Shown here: piece by piece, positions 36,125-45,138 of the stretch
Position numbering within the stretch: the stretch's first letter is position 1
Layout: each line of letters begins with the position of its first letter
Translations under genes and position numbers: made by a program
Notes under the pieces: generated by a model
Told to the model about the DNA's origin: nothing
Database searches by the model: none
Seen by the model: the letters and a program-made list of their open reading frames with translations, nothing else
Assembly (NCBI RefSeq): GCF_000419605.1
Contig: NZ_ATTI01000001.1
Location: forward strand, 562,001 to 626,000
Length of the DNA stretch: 64,000 nucleotides
Origin: Sphingomonas phyllosphaerae 5.2
GTDB lineage: Bacteria > Pseudomonadota > Alphaproteobacteria > Sphingomonadales > Sphingomonadaceae
Direction of reading: 5' to 3'

Positions 36125-38134
36125 TTGTTCAAGAAGATCCTGGTCGCCAACCGCGGCGAGATCGCGTGCCGGGTGTTCCGCACCGCCAAGCGGATGGGGA
36201 TCGCCACCGTGGCGGTCTATTCGGACGCCGACGCGCGCAGCCCGCATGTGTTGATGGCGGACGAGGCGGTGCGTCTGGGGCCGGCGCCGGCGGCGGAAAG
36301 CTATCTGAAGGCGGAGTTGATCCTGCTGGCGGCCAGGGAGACGGGCGCGGATTGCATCCACCCTGGCTACGGCTTCCTCAGCGAGCGTGAGAGCTTCGCG
36401 CGCGCCTGTGCCGAGGCGGGTATCGCCTTCGTCGGTCCGCCGCCGAACGCGATCGCGGCGATGGGCGACAAGATCGAGTCGAAGAAGCTCGCCAGGGCCG
36501 CCGGCGTCAATGTCGTGCCCGGCTATCTCGGCGAGATCGCGGATACCGAGGAGGCGGTGCGGATCGCCGCGGAGATCGGCTTCCCGGTGATGATGAAGGC
36601 CAGCGCGGGCGGTGGTGGCAAGGGGATGCGGCTGGCGTGGTCCGAACAGGACGTGCGCGACGGCTTCGAGGCGACGAAGCGCGAGGGACTGGCGTCATTC
36701 GGCGACGACCGCGTGTTCATCGAGAAGTTCATCGAGAGCCCGCGCCACATCGAGATCCAGCTGCTCGGCGACCAGCATGGCAACATCGTCTACCTCAACG
36801 AACGTGAATGCTCGATCCAGCGCCGCCACCAGAAGGTGGTCGAGGAAGCACCGTCGCCGTTCGTGACGCCGGCGATGCGCAAGGCGATGGGCGAGCAGGC
36901 GGTCGCGCTGGCGCGGGCGGTCGGCTATTACTCGGCGGGTACGGTCGAGCTGATCGTGTCCGGCGCCGACACCACCGGCGAAAGCTTCTACTTCCTCGAG
37001 ATGAACACCCGGCTCCAGGTCGAGCATCCCGTGACCGAGGAGATCACCGGGCTGGATCTGGTCGAGCAGATGATCCGTGTCGCCGCCGGCGAGCGGCTGG
37101 CGTTCGGGCAGGAAGACGTGCGGCTCGACGGCTGGTCGATCGAGAACCGCGTCTACGCCGAGGATCCGTATCGCGGGTTCCTGCCGAGCATCGGGCGGCT
37201 GGTGCGCTACGATCCTCCACGGCCGACGCCCGAGGCAGCGCCCGGGTCGAGCGACGACGTCCGCATCCGCATCGACGACGGCGTCCGCGAGGGCGGCGAG
37301 GTCAGCATGTTCTACGACCCGATGATCGCCAAGCTCGTCACCTGGGCGCCGACGCGCGCGGCGGCGATCGATGCGCAGGTCGCGGCGCTCGACCGCTTCA
37401 CGATCCAGGGGCCGGGAACGAACCTCCATTTTCTGTCCGCGCTGATGCAGCATCCGCGCTTCCGGTCGGGCGCGATCACCACCGGCTTCATCGCCGAGGA
37501 ATATCCCGACGGCTTTCACGGCGCTCCCGCCACGCCGGACGTGCTGCGCGCGCTGGCGGCGGTTGCGGGGGTTGCGGCGCATGCCCAGGCGACGCGCGCG
37601 CGCGGGATCGACGGGCAGCTCGGCGGCCCGCTGGCCGCGCCCGCCGACTGGGTGGTGCGGATCGACAGGGAGGATCATGCGGTGTCGCTCGCGAGCGGCG
37701 CGGTGACGGTCGATGGCACCGTGATCGACGGTGTGGTCGACTGGACGCCGGGGGCGCGCATCGCGACGGTCTCCGGTCGCGATCCGTTGACCGTCGCGGT
37801 CACGCGGCGTCGCGACGGCTTCGCGCTGGCGGCACGCGGCAAGAGCCACGACGTGCGCGTGCTGCCCGCGCACATCGCGCCGTATGCCGCACATCTGATC
37901 GAGAAGGTGCCGCCGGACCTGTCGCGATTCGTGATCGCGCCGATGCCGGGGCTGCTGGTGCGGCTCGACGTCGCGAAGGGCGACGGGGTCGAGGCCGGAC
38001 AGGCGCTGGCGGTGGTGGAGGCGATGAAGATGGAGAACATTCTGCGCGCCGAGAAGGCCGGCACCGTCGCCGCGGTGCAGGCGCAGGCTGGCGACAGCCT
38101 GACCGTCGATCAGGTCATTCTGGAACTGGAATGA
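36125..38134 (+). CDS. pccA: Propionyl-CoA carboxylase alpha subunit (biotin carboxylase-BCCP)
   Basis: PccA carboxylates its own biotin and delivers CO2 to PccB. A TTG start at 36125 follows AAGGAGAG; the product has 669 residues. Domains: biotin carboxylase N-domain (KKILVANRGEIACRVFRTAKRMGIATVAVYSDAD), ATP-grasp with MMKASAGGGGKGMRLA and FLEMNTRLQVEHPVTEEITGLDLVEQMI, C-domain, a linker, and a C-terminal BCCP domain with VEAMKMEN, biotinylated at Lys635. The 131-base gap from bioB shows no clear terminator, so it may be cotranscribed with the pccB operon or have its own promoter. Confidence 0.95.
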   Translation: MFKKILVANRGEIACRVFRTAKRMGIATVAVYSDADARSPHVLMADEAVRLGPAPAAESYLKAELILLAARETGADCIHPGYGFLSERESFARACAEAGIAFVGPPPNAIAAMGDKIESKKLARAAGVNVVPGYLGEIADTEEAVRIAAEIGFPVMMKASAGGGGKGMRLAWSEQDVRDGFEATKREGLASFGDDRVFIEKFIESPRHIEIQLLGDQHGNIVYLNERECSIQRRHQKVVEEAPSPFVTPAMRKAMGEQAVALARAVGYYSAGTVELIVSGADTTGESFYFLEMNTRLQVEHPVTEEITGLDLVEQMIRVAAGERLAFGQEDVRLDGWSIENRVYAEDPYRGFLPSIGRLVRYDPPRPTPEAAPGSSDDVRIRIDDGVREGGEVSMFYDPMIAKLVTWAPTRAAAIDAQVAALDRFTIQGPGTNLHFLSALMQHPRFRSGAITTGFIAEEYPDGFHGAPATPDVLRALAAVAGVAAHAQATRARGIDGQLGGPLAAPADWVVRIDREDHAVSLASGAVTVDGTVIDGVVDWTPGARIATVSGRDPLTVAVTRRRDGFALAARGKSHDVRVLPAHIAPYAAHLIEKVPPDLSRFVIAPMPGLLVRLDVAKGDGVEAGQALAVVEAMKMENILRAEKAGTVAAVQAQAGDSLTVDQVILELE

Positions 38135-38191
38135 CCCGGACGCGACACGTCGCGACACATTAGCGCTGGACGCGCGCGCCTCGGCTGCTTC

Positions 38192-39703
38192 ATGCACCCG
38201 GGCATGAGGCGCGTTCTTCTCTGCCCGGCGCTCGCGCTGGTCGCCGCGGGCTGCACCGTCGGACCCGATTACCGCCCGCCGTCCACCGCGACGCTGGCGG
38301 TGCCCGCCGGCTATTCGGTGCCGGCGGCGCCGACCGCCGAGGACCTGACGCACTGGTGGCAGCGCTTCGACGATCCGGTGCTGGGCGAATTGGTGGAGCA
38401 GGCGACGGCCGCGAACACCGACGTCGCACAGGCAGTGGCGCGGCTGCGGCAGGCGCGCGAGGCGCTGGTGCAGAGCCGTGCCGACCTGTTGCCGACGATC
38501 AGCGGCAATACCGGCTACAGCCGCTCGGAAACGCTGCGTGGCGGCGGGCAGACGATCACGCTGCCCGATGGCACCGTCCAGAACATCGGCGGTGGCGGCG
38601 GCGCGAACAATTTCTCGGTGGGCGGCAGCGCGTCGTACCAGCTCGGGCTGTTCGGCGAGGTGCGCCGCACGATCGAGGCGAGCCGCGCGCAATATCAGGC
38701 GTCCGGGTTCGATTACGCGGCCGCCTTGCTGAGCGTGCAGCAGGCCGTGGCGCAGAATTACGTCTTGGCGCGACTCTACCAGCAGCAACTCGCCAATGCG
38801 CGCGCCAGCCTGGCGTTGCAGGAGGACAATCTCGAGATTGCCGGCTTCCGCCTCCAGGCCGGGCTGGTGTCGTCGCTTGATCAGGAACAGGCGCGGCAGC
38901 AGCGCGCGCAGACCGCCGCGACGATCCCGACGCTGGAACAGCAATATAACGCCGCGGTCTCGCGATTGGGCGTGCTGACCGCGCAGGCGCCCGGCGCGCT
39001 CAAGCCGCGGTTGGCCGCGGTGCGCCCGATCCCGGTCGGCACGCCGCCCGCCGGCATCGGCATCCCCGCCGATGTGCTGCGCCAGCGCCCGGACGTGCGC
39101 GCCGCCGAACGCACGCTGGCGGCGGCGACCGCACAGATCGGCGTGGCGGAGGCCGCGCTCTATCCCAATTTCGCGTTCAGCGGGAATATCAACGCGCGCG
39201 CCAATACGGTCGGCTCGTTGCTGGATACCGTCACCGGCGGATTGTTCGCGGGGCTGACGCAGGCGATCTTCAACGGCGGGCGGCTGCGCAGTCAGGTGCG
39301 CGGTCAGGAAGCCGCCGCCGACGCCGCGCTCGCCGCCTACAAGGGCACCGTGCTGACCGCGCTGGAGGATGTCGAGAATGCGGTCGTCGCACTCGACACC
39401 GCGCAGCGCCGCGAGCGCGAGTTGACCATCGCCTATGACGCCGCCAGCAACGCCGCGCTGCTGTCGCGCGAGCAATATCGCAGCGGCCTGAGCGATTTCA
39501 CGACGCTCAGCCAGCAGGAAACCACGCTGCTCAGTACGCGCAACAGCGCCGCACAGGCGCGCGCCGACGAGGCGACCGCCCTGGTGCAATTGTTCGCGGC
39601 GCTCGGCGGCGGCTGGGACAGCGCCACCGTGCCGGAGGCGCCGCCGCGCGCCGCCAGTGCGCCCACTCTGGTCCAGCCCGCCCCCACCAACGGAAATCCC
39701 TGA
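38192..39703 (+). CDS. Efflux outer membrane lipoprotein (NodT/TolC family)
   Basis: The 503-residue protein has a lipoprotein signal with lipobox LVAAGC, followed by TVGPDYRPP and the two structural repeats of an outer membrane factor (DPVLGELVEQATAANTDVAQAVARLRQAREALVQSRADLLP; QRPDVRAAERTLAAATAQIGVAEAALYPNF). It heads an operon with the MacA and MacB components, giving a complete tripartite exporter. An in-frame ATG at 38204 is an alternative start. It overlaps the adaptor gene by TGATG. Confidence 0.94.
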   Translation: MHPGMRRVLLCPALALVAAGCTVGPDYRPPSTATLAVPAGYSVPAAPTAEDLTHWWQRFDDPVLGELVEQATAANTDVAQAVARLRQAREALVQSRADLLPTISGNTGYSRSETLRGGGQTITLPDGTVQNIGGGGGANNFSVGGSASYQLGLFGEVRRTIEASRAQYQASGFDYAAALLSVQQAVAQNYVLARLYQQQLANARASLALQEDNLEIAGFRLQAGLVSSLDQEQARQQRAQTAATIPTLEQQYNAAVSRLGVLTAQAPGALKPRLAAVRPIPVGTPPAGIGIPADVLRQRPDVRAAERTLAAATAQIGVAEAALYPNFAFSGNINARANTVGSLLDTVTGGLFAGLTQAIFNGGRLRSQVRGQEAAADAALAAYKGTVLTALEDVENAVVALDTAQRRERELTIAYDAASNAALLSREQYRSGLSDFTTLSQQETTLLSTRNSAAQARADEATALVQLFAALGGGWDSATVPEAPPRAASAPTLVQPAPTNGNP

Positions 39704-41062
39704 TGGCCGACACCAATCTCGACGATTTCCTGGGGCTGAAGCCGCAGCCGGCATGGCGGCGCTGGGGCAAGTGGGCGCTGGTGTTGGCGGCGGTGGTGCT
39801 GGTCGGGTTGCTGCTGACGCGCTGCGTGTTCGGCGACCCCGACAAGGTGAGCTACGCCACCACCCCGGTCACGCGCGGGCGGCTGACCGTGTCCGTGTCG
39901 GCGACGGGCAAGCTGGCGCCGACCAATCAGGTCACGGTCGGCTCGCAGCTGTCCGGGCTGGTGACCAGGGTGGTGATCGACGTCAACGACCGCGTCGTGG
40001 CCGGGCAACCGCTGGCGCTGATCGATCCCGAGCAGATCGACGACCAGATCAACGCCGCCAGGGCGACGCTGGCCGCGAACGAGGCGCAGGTCGCGCAGGC
40101 GCGCGCGACGCTCGCCGAGTCGCAGGCGCAACTCGCGCGGCTGACCGAGGTCTATCGGCTGTCGAAGGGCCGCGTGCCGTCCAAGACGGAGTTGCAGACC
40201 GGGCAGGCCGATGCGCAGCGCGCAAAGGCAGCGCTGAACGTGGCCGAGGCGAACGTCACCGCGGCGCGCGCGCAACTGTCGCAACAGCAGACGCAGCGTG
40301 CGCGCGCGATCATCCGCTCGCCCGTCAACGGCGTGGTACTGGCCCGGCAGGTCGATCCCGGTCAGACCGTCGCGGCGTCGTTCAACACGCCGACGCTGTT
40401 CGTGATCGCCGAGGACCTGACCCGCATGAAGCTGGAGGTCGCGATCGACGAGGCCGACGTCGGCGAGGTGCAGACCGGGCAGAAGGCGACCTTCACCGTC
40501 GATGCGTTCCCGGGCAAGACCTTCCCGGCGACGATCGCGCGCGTCGATCTCGGCTCTAACCTGACCGTCAGCAATGCGACCGCATCGTCGTCGAGCGGTA
40601 CGTCGAGCACCAGCACGACCGGGCAGGTGGTGTCCTATGCCGCCGACCTGACGGTCTCGAATCCGACACTCCAATTGCGCCCCGGCATGACCGCCACCGC
40701 CGACATCGTGACGGCGGACAAGCAGAACGTGCTGCTCGTCCCCAACGCCGCGTTCCGGTTCAAGCCGGCGGCGGCCGGCGGCAAGGGGGGCGGGATCACC
40801 GGCGCGATCTTTGCCGGGCCACCACGCCGCGGCGGTGCGGCGCGCAGTGCGACCGTCGGTCGCGGTGCGACGCAGACGCTCTACGTCAAGGGCGCGGACG
40901 GCGCGCCGCAGCCGCTGCAGGTGACGACCGGCGACAGCAACGGAACGCTGACCGAGGTGATCTCCGGCGCGCTCCAGCCGGGGCAGGAGGTCATCACCGG
41001 GCAATTGGCGGGCGGCGAAACCGCTGCCGCGGCCGGCGGCGGTGCCACCAAGGGCGGGTCGC

Positions 41063-41073
<11 letters not shown>
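39703..41073 (+). CDS. macA: MacA-like periplasmic adaptor of a tripartite ABC exporter
   Basis: The 456-residue membrane fusion protein has one N-terminal membrane helix (WALVLAAVVLVGLLLTRCVF), a lipoyl-like half (ATGKLAPTNQVTVGSQLSGLVTRVVIDVNDRVVAGQPLALIDP), a coiled-coil hairpin rich in Ala/Gln/Arg, the second lipoyl half (RSPVNGVVLARQVDPGQTVAASFNTPTLFVIA) and beta-barrel domains. A Ser/Thr-rich insert near residues 285-310 and a Gly/Arg-rich loop near 365-390 are unusual. It joins the outer membrane channel to the MacB ATPase-permease. Confidence 0.92.
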
Positions 41074-41782
<709 letters not shown>

Positions 41783-41787
41783 GCCCC

Positions 41788-41870
41788 CGTCATTGCGAGC
41801 GGAGCGAAGCAATCCAGGGTGGCACGCGCGCGGCTCCGGATTGCCGCGTCGCTTCGCTCCCAGCAACGAC
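41788..41870. repeat. Dispersed intergenic inverted repeat, copy 3 (between ABC ATPase and permease)
   Basis: The left arm CGTCATTGCGAGCGGAGCGA continues to 41817 (ends CAATCCAG); the right arm from 41837 reads CCGGATTGCCGCGTCGCTTC and ends CAACGAC. It fills the 101-base gap inside the exporter operon and would put a strong hairpin in the mRNA between two genes needed in equal amounts. Confidence 0.75.
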
Positions 41871-41883
41871 GAAGGCAGCGTAG

Positions 41884-43092
41884 ATGATCGGCACCACGCT
41901 CCTCCTCGCGCTGCGCTCGATCCGCCGCCACCTGCTGCGGTCGTTCCTGACCATTCTCGGCATCGTCATCGGCGTCGGCGCGGTCGTCACGATGGTGACG
42001 CTGGGCAAGGCGACCACCGCGGCGGTGCAGTCGCAGATCGCGGCGCTCGGCACCAACATCCTCCAGATCCGCCCCGGGCAGGGCTTCGGTCGCGGCGGCG
42101 GCGGGCCGCGCCCGCCCGATTTCACGCCCGAGGACGTCGCGGCGATCGCGACGCAGATCGCCGGCGTCACCGCGGTCGCGCCGCAGGCGCAGGCGAGCGC
42201 CACCGCGATCTACGAGGGCGCGAACTGGTCGACGACGATCAACGGCACCACCGCGGCGTATTTCCAGGTCCAGCCATGGCCGCTGGTCGCCGGCCGGTAC
42301 TGGACGCCGGCCGAGGAGCAGGCGGGCAAGGCGGTCTGCATCATCGGCAATACCGTCCGCCAGAACCTGTTCCGTGGTGGCGAGGCGGTGGGGCTGCGTT
42401 TCCGGCTCGGCGATGTCAGCTGCGACGTGATCGGGGTGCTCAACACGCGCGGGCAGGCCGGATTCGGTGGTGACCAGGACGATGTCGTCGTCATGCCGAT
42501 CAAGGCGGTGCAGCGGCGCTTCACCGGCAACCGCGACATCCGCCTGATGCTGGTCGGCATCGACCAGCGTTACCAGACCGCCGGGGTGCAATCCGCGATC
42601 ACGGACCTGCTGCGCGAACGCCGCACGATCAGCGACGGGCGCGAGGACAACTTCAATATCTTCGACACCAAGCAGATCAGCGACACGCTGACCGGCACCA
42701 CCACCGCGCTGACGCGGATCGTGGCGGCGGTGGCGGCGATCAGCCTGGTGGTGGGCGGGATCGGCATCATGAACATCATGCTGGTCAGCGTTACCGAGCG
42801 CACGCGCGAGATCGGCATCCGGCTTGCGATCGGCGCGGTCGCGCACGAGGTGCTGCTGCAGTTCCTGGTCGAAGCCGTGGTGCTGTCGTGCCTCGGCGGG
42901 TTGATCGGGCTGGTGCTGGCGCAAGGCGTGATCGCCGGACTGACCCCGCTGTTGCAGGTGCCGTGGACGTTCGATCCGCAGATCAACATCGTCGCCTTTG
43001 CGATCTCGGCCGTGATCGGGGTGGTGTTCGGCTATTTCCCGGCGCGGCGTGCGGCGGCGCTCAACCCGATCGACGCGCTACGCCACGAATGA
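41884..43092 (+). CDS. MacB-type ABC transporter permease
   Basis: The 402-residue product has the MacB fold: N-terminal membrane helix ([23 protein letters not shown]), a large periplasmic domain (residues about 50-275) with [19 protein letters not shown], and three C-terminal helices with [27 protein letters not shown] and [21 protein letters not shown], the FtsX-type signature. With the channel, adaptor and ATPase it forms a mechanotransmitting exporter. The substrate (macrolide, peptide or siderophore) cannot be told from the sequence. Confidence 0.95.
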   Translation: MIGTTLLLALRSIRRHLLRSFLTILGIVIGVGAVVTMVTLGKATTAAVQSQIAALGTNILQIRPGQGFGRGGGGPRPPDFTPEDVAAIATQIAGVTAVAPQAQASATAIYEGANWSTTINGTTAAYFQVQPWPLVAGRYWTPAEEQAGKAVCIIGNTVRQNLFRGGEAVGLRFRLGDVSCDVIGVLNTRGQAGFGGDQDDVVVMPIKAVQRRFTGNRDIRLMLVGIDQRYQTAGVQSAITDLLRERRTISDGREDNFNIFDTKQISDTLTGTTTALTRIVAAVAAISLVVGGIGIMNIMLVSVTERTREIGIRLAIGAVAHEVLLQFLVEAVVLSCLGGLIGLVLAQGVIAGLTPLLQVPWTFDPQINIVAFAISAVIGVVFGYFPARRAAALNPIDALRHE

Positions 43093-43110
43093 CGCGGACC
43101 GGCGCGATCG

Positions 43111-43203
43111 TCACCCGGCGCGCGCGATCCGGTTCCGCCCGTCGCGCTTGGCGCGGTACAGCGCAGCATCGACGTGCGTGAAAAGATCGTTGGCCGGATT
43201 CGG
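43111..43203 (-). pseudogene. Remnant of a GGDEF (diguanylate cyclase) gene, C-terminal end only
   Basis: Reading the minus strand, 43203-43111 encodes PNPANDLFTHVDAALYRAKR, then DGRNRIARAG and a stop. The core DAALYRAKRDGRNR is the characteristic final helix of GGDEF domains. No GGEEF or other part of the domain lies upstream; that side is followed by about 175 bases with no recognisable coding sequence and then a repeat arm at 43379. It is probably the last trace of a deleted c-di-GMP cyclase gene, convergent with the permease gene 19 bases away. Confidence 0.65.
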
Positions 43204-43378
43204 CGCGCGGAACGTGCCGTTCACGTCCGGCGCCCGCCATTATCGCGAGCCGGGAAAGCCGCCAGGCGGGATCGACATGCTGCGCCTCACGAATGCCGGA
43301 TCGTTCGCCAACGGAGATTATCCATCGGTCAGGGCGCACCGCGCTCGCACGATCGGGCAGGTTTGCGATCTTTACCCC

Positions 43379-43408
43379 GTTATTGCCTCGCTTGGCTCGC
43401 AATGACGG
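43379..43408. repeat. Single arm of the dispersed repeat
   Basis: GTTATTGCCTCGCTTGGCTCGCAATGACGG matches the right-hand arm of the dispersed inverted repeat, but no left arm is found. It lies in the 351-base gap 43093-43443, which otherwise contains only the GGDEF remnant. Confidence 0.55.
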
Positions 43409-43443
43409 CGCTCGCGGGGACGGCGGCTGGATGTCGATTGGCC

Positions 43444-44118
43444 CTAAGGCAGGTTGTCGACCGCGGCGCGGCGCTCGTCCGCCGATCCGGCGCGCAGTGC
43501 GTGCGAGTCCTGGCGCGTCAGCGCCTCCGGCGCGTGGACCAGCGCGCGCAGCCGTTCCAGATCCTCGGGCGTGTCGACGTCGATCAACTCCGCGGCGTTG
43601 GCGACGACGTGGCGCCCGGCCTGGATCAGGTCGCGCGCGCCCTGGTCGCCGGTGATCGCCATGATCGCGGCGAAGCGCCCGCACCCGATCAGCACCGGCG
43701 GCCGCGGCGCGACGCCATCGCTTGACGCGACCACGGCGTCGTCGGCCAGATCGGCGGCGGCGTCGAACAGGCGGTGGATGTGCGCGGCGGTGACGCGTGG
43801 CATGTCGCCCAGCGCGATCAGCACCGCTTTCGCGTCGTGCGCGCGTGCGCACTCTACGCCCATCCGCACCGACGATGCCATGTCGCGGTGCGGGGCGTCG
43901 TTGTGCATCACCGTGAAGCCGTGCGCGGCATAGTCGATCGTGCAGCCATCGACCACGACGATCCGCTCACGAAACGGCAGGTCCTCCAGCGCGACCGCCA
44001 CGTGCAGCCCCAGCGGGCGCGCGAGGAACGGCTGGTCCAGCTTGCTCGCCCCGGACCCGAACCGCTCGGACCGGCCGGCGGCGAGCAGGACGAGCACGGT
44101 GTCTTCAACGGCGATCAT
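43444..44118 (-). CDS. MobA/MocA-like nucleotidyltransferase for molybdenum cofactor
   Basis: The 224-residue product has the NTP-binding start VLVLLAAGRSERFGSGASKLDQPFLARPLG, then HRDMASSVRMGVECARAHDAKAVLIALGDMPRVTAAHI and VLIGCGRFAAIM...DQGARDLI, as in molybdenum cofactor cytidylyltransferases. Together with XdhC it would prepare and insert the cytidine form of the cofactor into the aldehyde oxidoreductase of the same operon. It overlaps the xdhC-like gene by 14 bases and is last in the operon. Confidence 0.88.
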   Translation of the reverse strand: MIAVEDTVLVLLAAGRSERFGSGASKLDQPFLARPLGLHVAVALEDLPFRERIVVVDGCTIDYAAHGFTVMHNDAPHRDMASSVRMGVECARAHDAKAVLIALGDMPRVTAAHIHRLFDAAADLADDAVVASSDGVAPRPPVLIGCGRFAAIMAITGDQGARDLIQAGRHVVANAAELIDVDTPEDLERLRALVHAPEALTRQDSHALRAGSADERRAAVDNLP

Positions 44119-45028
44119 GAAACGCTCCCACCATCGCGGCCGCGATCGACAAGGCGATCTCTGCCGGTCCGACCGCGCCGATGTCGATGCCTACCGGGCC
44201 ATCGATACGGTCCACTTGATGTGGATCAACGCCGGATGCCGTCAATCGCTCCCGCCGCGCAGCATGGCTGCGCCGGCTGCCGAGCGCGCCGACATAGGCG
44301 GCATCGCTCGACAGCGCGGCGACCAATGCAGGGTCGTCGATCTTGGTGTCGTGGCTGAGCGTCACGATCGCGGTCGAGCGCCCCGGTTTCCACGCGGTCA
44401 CCGCTTCGTCGGGCCAGCGATCGTCGAGCGTCACGCCGGGAAAGCGCTCCTCGGTCAGGAACCGTCCGCGCGGATCGATCACCACCACCTCGATCCCGAG
44501 CGTGGCGGCCAGCGCGGCGAGGCTTTGCGCGATCTGCACCGCGCCGACGATCAGCAGCCGGCGTGGCGGATCGTAGCGGTTCACGAAAACCTCGCCGGTT
44601 TCAACGGGACGCAAATCGGCATGGCCGGTGGCGAGGTCGGTGGTGACGGTCAGCGACTGCCCCGCCGCGCGTGCCTCCGCGATGCGATCGAACAGTTCGG
44701 GGTCGAAGCCATCCGCGCCGACCCGCTGCACCATCACCGAGATCTCGTCGCCGCACGGCAGCCCGACCTCCCATGCGCTGTCGTCCGCGACGCCGTAGGT
44801 CTTCACCGCGAATGGCGCGCCGGCGATCACCTGCGCAGCGGTGTCGAGGATATCTCCCTCGACGCAGCCACCCGATACCGATCCCTCGAACCGGCCATCG
44901 GCATGGACCAGCATGTGGCTGCCGCGCGGGCGCGGTGCCGAGCCCCACGTCGAGACGACGGTGGCGAGCGCCAACGGCTCGCCCTTCCAGGCGGCGGCGG
45001 CGGCGAGGACGGAATCGTTGTCGGCCAT
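44105..45028 (-). CDS. XdhC/CoxI (PaoD-like) molybdenum cofactor insertion protein
   Basis: The 307-residue chaperone begins with an XdhC/CoxI domain (LALATVVSTWGSAPRPRGSHMLVHADGRFEGSVSGGCVEGDIL, with the conserved Cys that may bind cofactor) and ends with a Rossmann-like domain (RRLLIVGAVQIAQSLAALAATLGIEVVVIDPR; AAYVGALGSRRSHAARRERL; IGPV-like GPVGIDIGAVGPAEIALSIAAAMV). Such proteins protect, sulfurate or deliver Moco to xanthine dehydrogenase-family enzymes. It lies between the enzyme genes and the nucleotidyltransferase. Confidence 0.93.
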   Translation of the reverse strand: MADNDSVLAAAAAWKGEPLALATVVSTWGSAPRPRGSHMLVHADGRFEGSVSGGCVEGDILDTAAQVIAGAPFAVKTYGVADDSAWEVGLPCGDEISVMVQRVGADGFDPELFDRIAEARAAGQSLTVTTDLATGHADLRPVETGEVFVNRYDPPRRLLIVGAVQIAQSLAALAATLGIEVVVIDPRGRFLTEERFPGVTLDDRWPDEAVTAWKPGRSTAIVTLSHDTKIDDPALVAALSSDAAYVGALGSRRSHAARRERLTASGVDPHQVDRIDGPVGIDIGAVGPAEIALSIAAAMVGAFHDRR

Positions 45029-45051
45029 GATCGTCTTTCAAGGAGATGCGC

Positions 45052-45130
45052 CATGAGGAGCGGAGCGAAGCGACCCGGGGTTCCGCGCGCTGCCCCGGAT
45101 CGTCGCGTCGCGTCGCTCCTCGCAACGACG
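45052..45130. repeat. Dispersed intergenic inverted repeat, copy 4 (degenerate)
   Basis: The left arm reads CATGAGGAGCGGAGCGAAGC and the right arm ends GCGTCGCTCCTCGCAACGAC. The tip differs from the consensus (GAGGAGCG for GCGAGCG), but both arms changed together, so pairing is kept. It fills the gap between the PaoC-like and XdhC-like genes. Confidence 0.65.
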
Positions 45131-45138
45131 TCGGAAGC

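Noticed and set aside
36695-39754. A minus-strand open frame of about 1020 codons opposite pccA and the efflux channel gene
   Set aside because: Antisense shadow with biased composition; both plus-strand genes are well supported.
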